Source: JAWLDB01 sp041686915 (GTDB taxonomy: Bacteria > Bacillota > UBA994 > UBA5500). Taken from it: 8,401 nt of DNA. The notes below the pieces were generated by a model. It was given only the letters and a program-made list of their open reading frames with translations. It made no database searches and had not been told where the DNA came from. The translations under genes were made by a program, and so were the position numbers. Where the stretch lies: positions 1-8,401 of the forward strand of contig JAWLDB010000119.1 of NCBI GenBank assembly GCA_041686915.1. Direction: 5' to 3'. Shown here piece by piece: positions 6,684 through 8,401 of the stretch (position 1 is its first letter; each line of letters starts with the position of its first letter).

Positions 6684-7067
6684 ATGCAAAAAGCAGTTCT
6701 TACAGATCAGGCGCCACAGCCACGCGGATTTTACTCGCAGGCAGTGCAGGCCGGTCAGTTCCTGTTCATCGCGGGACAACTCCCCCTGGACCAAAGTGGC
6801 AATGTGGTCGGAACGTCACCAGGTGATCAGGCCAAGCAAGCCCTCATGAACGTGCATGCAGTCCTGCAGGCAGCCGGCGGCGACTGGGCCAATCTCGTAC
6901 AGGTAACAGTCTATGTTAGCGACATTGAGTTCTGGCCGGAAGTAAACAAAGTCTACCAGCAGTTGCTCAGTCATGTGCCGGTAGCCCCAGCGCGGGCTGT
7001 CGTGCCAGTTAAGGAGTTGCACTACGGAGCCAAGATAGAGATACAAGCGACGGCCTATCTGGGCTAG
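6684..7067 (+). CDS. ridA: RidA family reactive enamine/imine deaminase (YjgF/L-PSP)
   Basis: This 127-residue protein is the usual length for the family, which forms homotrimers with active sites between subunits. RidA hydrolyses reactive enamine/imine intermediates such as 2-aminoacrylate and 2-aminocrotonate, released by PLP enzymes, to keto acids and ammonia. Key residues are present: Tyr17 in FYSQAV, the AGQLPLD strand at 30-36, Arg104 in PVAPARAVV (the carboxylate-binding Arg essential for activity) and Glu119 in KIEIQA. The usual Gly-Pro before the tyrosine is replaced by Gly-Phe. The start is ATG 6684, because AAGGAG (6668-6673) then has 10 bases of spacing; a GTG at 6675 would be only one base from that site. 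It follows the PLP-enzyme gene by 17 bases and precedes a strong terminator, so the two form a bicistronic operon of enzyme plus damage-control partner. Confidence 0.96.
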   Translation: MQKAVLTDQAPQPRGFYSQAVQAGQFLFIAGQLPLDQSGNVVGTSPGDQAKQALMNVHAVLQAAGGDWANLVQVTVYVSDIEFWPEVNKVYQQLLSHVPVAPARAVVPVKELHYGAKIEIQATAYLG

Positions 7068-7075
7068 ATGCATAC

Positions 7076-7106
7076 AAAGGAGCCATGAGAGTGGCTCCTT
7101 TTGCTT
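7076..7106 (+). terminator. Intrinsic terminator of the PLP enzyme-ridA operon
   Basis: AAAGGAGCCA (7076-7085) pairs perfectly with TGGCTCCTTT (7092-7101) around a 6-base loop, followed by TTTTGCTT. It begins 8 bases after the ridA stop. Stem, loop size and T-rich tail are those of a classical Rho-independent terminator. Confidence 0.9.
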
Positions 7107-7138
7107 ATCCAGCCTTTTGGTATATCACCGTCTGGATA
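7106..7138. repeat. Inverted repeat in the hcp upstream region
   Basis: TATCCAG (7106-7112) and CTGGATA (7132-7138) form a perfect 7+7 inverted repeat with a 19-base spacer, extendable to nine pairs if one T is bulged. It occupies the space between the ridA terminator and the hcp ribosome site. It may be an operator or a leader hairpin, but a chance repeat of this size is possible. I see no clear FNR, NsrR or Rex-type palindrome here. Confidence 0.25.
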
Positions 7139-7180
7139 GCGGAAGCTAGAGAATGATAATGGCGAAAGGCGGTGTAAGTT

Positions 7181-8401
7181 TTGGACCCTGAAACAAAAGC
7201 GAAACTGATGCATTGCCACCAGTGCGAGTACGCGCCTGCCGGTGGCTGCTCAACTATGGGCGTCTGTGGCAAAGACCCAGTGATTGCAAGTTTGCAGGAC
7301 ACAATCATCATTGCCCTGAAGGGCGTAGCAGCGTACGCTGTCCACGCGCGGGAGTTGGGTTATGATAGCCCGGAAGTCAATGCTATAACTCACGAGGCAT
7401 TATTCCTCACCTTAACCAACTCAAACTTCCATCTGCAGGACCATATAGACATGGCCCTGAAGGTAGGTACTGCCTGTGTCAAGGTGATGGACCTGCTTGA
7501 TCAGGCCCATACCAGCGAACTAGGCATACCGAAACCGGTACGCGTCAGCAACAACAAGGTAGAAGGCCACTGCATTCTGGTAACAGGCCATGATCTATTG
7601 GCTCTAAAGGAGCTCTTGAAGCAAACCGAGGGCAAGAACATCAATGTCTACACCCACTCCGAAATGCTACCCGCGCATGGATACCCTGAACTGCACAAGT
7701 ACCCTCATCTCAAGGGCAACATCGGTAAGGCCTGGTATGACCAGCGGGAAGTGTTCGAGCAGTTCCCTGGCGCCATATTGGCAACTACCAACTGCGTCAT
7801 GCCCGTTAGAAACAAGACCTACGGGGACCGCATGTTCACTTACCTGGTAGCAGGACTTGAAGGGACGCAGAAGATTCAGGGCAAGGACTTCAGCCCATTG
7901 ATAGAGAAAGCGCTATCGTTGCCTCAAGCAAACGTTGAATCGGATGAGACCTTGCTCACTGGTTTCCACCATCAGAATGTGCTGCCGCTGGCACCGATGA
8001 TCGTTGAGGCCGTCAAAGCAGGTAAACTGCGCCGCTTCTTCGTTGTCGCAGGTTGCGATGCTCCTACCAAGGGACGGGACTACTATCGCGAACTAGCCCT
8101 TGGTATACCTAAGGACTGCATTATCATTAGCACCTCCTGTGGTAAGTTCCGCTTCAACGATGTTGACTATGGCACCATCCCTGGCACCGAATTGCCACGC
8201 TACATAGACCTGGGACAATGCAACAACTCTGTCTCCTCAGTCCACATCGCACAGGCCTTGGCTGAGGCATTCGACTGCACGGTAAACGACTTGCCGCTAT
8301 CGATAGTCCTCTCATGGTTTGAGCAGAAGGCAGTGGCAATCTTGCTTGGCTTGCTCAGCCTGAACGTCAAGAACATTACCATCGGGCCCAAAGCCCCTGA
8401 G
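7181..8401 (+). CDS. hcp: Hybrid cluster protein, short (class III-like) form, 3' end missing
   Basis: This cytoplasmic Fe-S enzyme is historically called hydroxylamine reductase, and in E. coli it is a nitric oxide reductase. The frame stays open to the right edge (407 codons seen). The chosen start is TTG 7181: AAAGGCGGTG (7165-7174) lies 6 bases upstream, and a stop at 7175-7177 rules out anything earlier. ATG 7208 gives the more usual N-terminus but lacks a ribosome site. N-terminal cysteines 12, 15, 23 and 29 have C-x2-C-x7-C-x5-C spacing for the 4Fe-4S cluster. Hybrid-cluster ligands are all present: His137 (TGHD), Glu161 (EMLPAHGYP), Cys205 (TTNC), Cys292 (GCDA), Cys320 (SCGK), Cys347 (GQC) and Glu381, plus Lys383 (SWFEQKAVAILL). 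The gap from the fourth cysteine to the ligand His is 108 residues, about 115 shorter than in Desulfovibrio Hcp, which fits the class III deletion. No reductase partner gene is visible in the window. Confidence 0.96.
   Translation, partial: MDPETKAKLMHCHQCEYAPAGGCSTMGVCGKDPVIASLQDTIIIALKGVAAYAVHARELGYDSPEVNAITHEALFLTLTNSNFHLQDHIDMALKVGTACVKVMDLLDQAHTSELGIPKPVRVSNNKVEGHCILVTGHDLLALKELLKQTEGKNINVYTHSEMLPAHGYPELHKYPHLKGNIGKAWYDQREVFEQFPGAILATTNCVMPVRNKTYGDRMFTYLVAGLEGTQKIQGKDFSPLIEKALSLPQANVESDETLLTGFHHQNVLPLAPMIVEAVKAGKLRRFFVVAGCDAPTKGRDYYRELALGIPKDCIIISTSCGKFRFNDVDYGTIPGTELPRYIDLGQCNNSVSSVHIAQALAEAFDCTVNDLPLSIVLSWFEQKAVAILLGLLSLNVKNITIGPKAPE

Noticed and set aside
6675..7067. GTG at 6675 as the ridA start
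   Set aside because: The AAGGAG ends one base before it, which is too close; ATG 6684 has a workable spacing and the family-typical N-terminus.
7105..7311. Minus-strand open frame over the hcp start and upstream region
   Set aside because: It crosses the ridA terminator and runs antisense to the conserved Hcp cysteine motif, with no ribosome site.
1..8401. CRISPR arrays, tRNA or rRNA genes, insertion sequences, riboswitches
   Set aside because: Nearly all of the window is coding. The gaps are each about 110 bases or less and contain only the hairpins, promoter-like boxes and dyads listed.

Overview
The window looks like ordinary chromosomal DNA of a Gram-positive, anaerobic bacterium, most likely a Firmicute of the Clostridia (inference). 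The evidence is: strong AGGAGG-type ribosome binding sites in front of nearly every gene; GTG and TTG starts; a pyruvate kinase with the extra C-terminal PEP-utilising domain typical of Firmicutes; a zinc-ribbon threonine-synthase-type enzyme; and a hybrid cluster protein of the short form known mainly from anaerobes and thermophiles. Base composition looks moderate, a little over half G+C by eye. I see no phage, transposon, CRISPR, tRNA or rRNA.

Layout. (1) Bases 2-2562, plus strand: a tightly overlapping three-gene ABC-2 exporter operon, made of an ATPase (5' end cut off by the window) and two different six-helix permeases, each overlapping the previous gene by 17 bases. A strong hairpin at 2588-2625 closes it. 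(2) Bases 2631-5433, minus strand, read right to left: pyruvate kinase (pyk), a hairpin, an unrecognised coiled-coil protein of 148 residues, then a small RDD-domain membrane protein that ends against the ABC operon terminator. (3) Bases 5434-5544: a divergent control region with a perfect 7+7 dyad. (4) Bases 5545-7067, plus strand: a threonine-synthase-like PLP enzyme followed by RidA, closed by a textbook terminator at 7076-7106. (5) From 7181 to the right edge, plus strand: hybrid cluster protein (hcp), starting at a TTG and running off the window.

How the genes relate. The ABC genes form one membrane complex of unknown substrate. Pyruvate kinase makes pyruvate and ATP at the end of glycolysis. 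The PLP enzyme and RidA form a sensible pair, because PLP beta/gamma-elimination chemistry releases reactive enamines that RidA hydrolyses. Hcp handles nitric oxide or hydroxylamine in anaerobes. Nothing ties these blocks into a single new system. The points most worth a second look are the non-canonical substrate loop of the PLP enzyme next to RidA, the short Hcp, the dyad between pyk and the PLP enzyme, and the unrecognised coiled-coil protein.
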